Assembly (NCBI GenBank): GCA_015904045.1
Contig: JABMDG010000286.1
Location: 1 to 6,795 of the forward strand
Direction: 5' to 3'
DNA length: 6,795 nt
Origin: Nitrospira sp.
Lineage (GTDB): Bacteria > Nitrospirota > Nitrospiria > Nitrospirales > Nitrospiraceae
In this document: positions 6,218 to 6,795 of the stretch, in pieces
How positions within the stretch are numbered: the stretch's first letter is position 1
Layout: every line of letters begins with the position of its first letter
The notes under the pieces: model-generated
What the model was told of the DNA's origin: nothing
The model's database searches: none
What the model saw: only the letters and a program-made list of their open reading frames with translations
Position numbers and translations under genes: made by a program

Positions 6218-6223
6218 TTGGGA

Positions 6224-6703
6224 ATGGGTAAGATGATGAGTGCGGTCCTGCTAGGTCTTGGAATGGTGGTGGCTGGAGTATCGGTTGCCCATGCGCTTCA
6301 GGCCGGTGGCGTTGAAGTCGGCAGCCTGGAGACAGGATCTGTTGTCGGGCAACCCTTTAAGGAACTGACGGTGGACGTTTCTTTCTATGCCATTGAAATC
6401 GGAGAGATGAAGACCTGGTATCCGCCGATGACCGTGATTGATTTTAAAACGCGTCCTGGATCGCCGGTTCTGTTGAAGGTGACGAATAAAGCGACGGCGG
6501 AGCACGGCTTCCAACTCAGCTCAACCGCAACAGACCGCACGACACCGACCGTTTTGGATACCAAATTGGTGCTCAAGCCAGGAGAAACTCAGTATATCGG
6601 TGTGCCCACCAGCGATTTGTTCTATAGCGCGGGGACGGTGCTGGAGTATCGCTGCCATCTGCATCCGGGTCATGTTGGCGGCAAGTTGCTGATGCTGAAG
6701 TAG
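6224..6703 (+). CDS. Secreted cupredoxin (blue-copper-like protein)
   Basis: A 159-residue protein from ATG 6224 with a clear signal peptide: MGKMM, a hydrophobic core to about residue 22, and a likely cut after AHA (residue 24). The mature domain matches the cupredoxin fold of small electron carriers or copper-binding proteins. The first copper ligand is probably His94 in KATAEHGFQL, the usual loop after the strand SPVLLKVTN. VLKPGETQYIGVPT (117-129) is the typical strand before the second ligand loop. That loop is EYRCHLHPGHVGGKL (141-155), with Cys144, His147 and His150 as candidate ligands and His145 beside the cysteine. Spacing C-x2-H-x2-H resembles amicyanin's C-x2-H-x2-M with the axial Met replaced by His; PGH also recalls azurin, but one residue longer. 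No Met sits at a standard axial position. Probably periplasmic. It has its own promoter and a terminator 40 bases after its stop, so it seems monocistronic. Confidence 0.88.
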   Translation: MGKMMSAVLLGLGMVVAGVSVAHALQAGGVEVGSLETGSVVGQPFKELTVDVSFYAIEIGEMKTWYPPMTVIDFKTRPGSPVLLKVTNKATAEHGFQLSSTATDRTTPTVLDTKLVLKPGETQYIGVPTSDLFYSAGTVLEYRCHLHPGHVGGKLLMLK

Positions 6704-6742
6704 TCGCAGGCGACGAAGAAAGAAACGTCCCATCGCAGAGTC

Positions 6743-6784
6743 ACGGCCTCAAGGAGCATCTCCTTGAGGCCGTTGTATTTTCTG
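6743..6784 (+). terminator. Rho-independent terminator after the cupredoxin gene
   Basis: A perfect 14-bp stem pairs ACGGCCTCAAGGAG (6743-6756) with CTCCTTGAGGCCGT (6760-6773) around the loop CAT, followed by TGTATTTTCTG. The stable stem and following T-rich stretch on the plus strand, 40 bases after the cupredoxin stop, are typical. The other direction lacks a T tract. Confidence 0.9.
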
Positions 6785-6795
6785 CGGTCTGAACA

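Noticed and set aside
6149..6223. Longer cupredoxin start at ATG 6149
   Set aside because: It would bury the signal peptide behind 25 basic residues, while ATG 6224 has a strong Shine-Dalgarno and begins directly with the signal peptide.
1..6795. A multi-gene defence, secretion or mobile system
   Set aside because: No nuclease, toxin-antitoxin pair, transposase, integrase, reverse transcriptase or repeat array is visible; genes are mostly single units on alternating strands with housekeeping-like functions.

Overview
The window is about 58-60% GC by eye and has the compact layout of a Gram-negative bacterial chromosome: short intergenic gaps, purine-rich ribosome binding sites, signal peptides and a lipobox. 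The gene mix is a secreted MsrA, a small secreted lytic transglycosylase, a BamE-like lipoprotein, a CBS-pair protein and a secreted cupredoxin. Together with the base composition this makes me think of Nitrospirota (Nitrospira-like), but nothing here is a decisive taxonomic marker, so that is a low-to-moderate confidence guess. I see no tRNA, rRNA, CRISPR array, insertion sequence, integrase or phage gene.

Layout. Bases 1-1203 hold the 3' part of a TPR-repeat protein. It is followed after 30 bases by a LOG/SLOG Rossmann protein (1234-1776), and the two probably share a transcript. Next come a signal-peptide-bearing MsrA (1885-2505) and a small lytic transglycosylase with a GTG start (2614-3270). 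A probable small hypothetical gene lies on the minus strand (3278-3526), convergent with the transglycosylase and divergent from a PLP-dependent class I/II aminotransferase (3608-4771). A CBS-pair protein lies on the minus strand (4801-5415). Divergent from it is a BamE/SmpA-like lipoprotein (5529-5987). A 236-base gap with a plausible promoter and a structured leader leads to a cupredoxin (6224-6703), closed by a strong intrinsic terminator at 6743-6784.

How the genes fit together. Four or five products are predicted to act outside the cytoplasm: MsrA, the transglycosylase, the lipoprotein, the cupredoxin and possibly the TPR protein, whose N-terminus is missing. This suggests an envelope maintenance and redox theme, but strands alternate and most genes seem to have separate signals. 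I see no convincing multi-gene novel system. The most interesting points are the cupredoxin's unusual copper-site motif (two extra histidines and no methionine at the usual axial spacing), the extracytoplasmic MsrA with a CFWC active site, the probable small minus-strand gene at 3278-3526, and the dyads in the cupredoxin leader.

For three genes the sequence argues for a start downstream of the longest open frame: the aminotransferase (3608), the CBS protein (5415) and the cupredoxin (6224). In each case a good Shine-Dalgarno sequence lies just before the shorter start.
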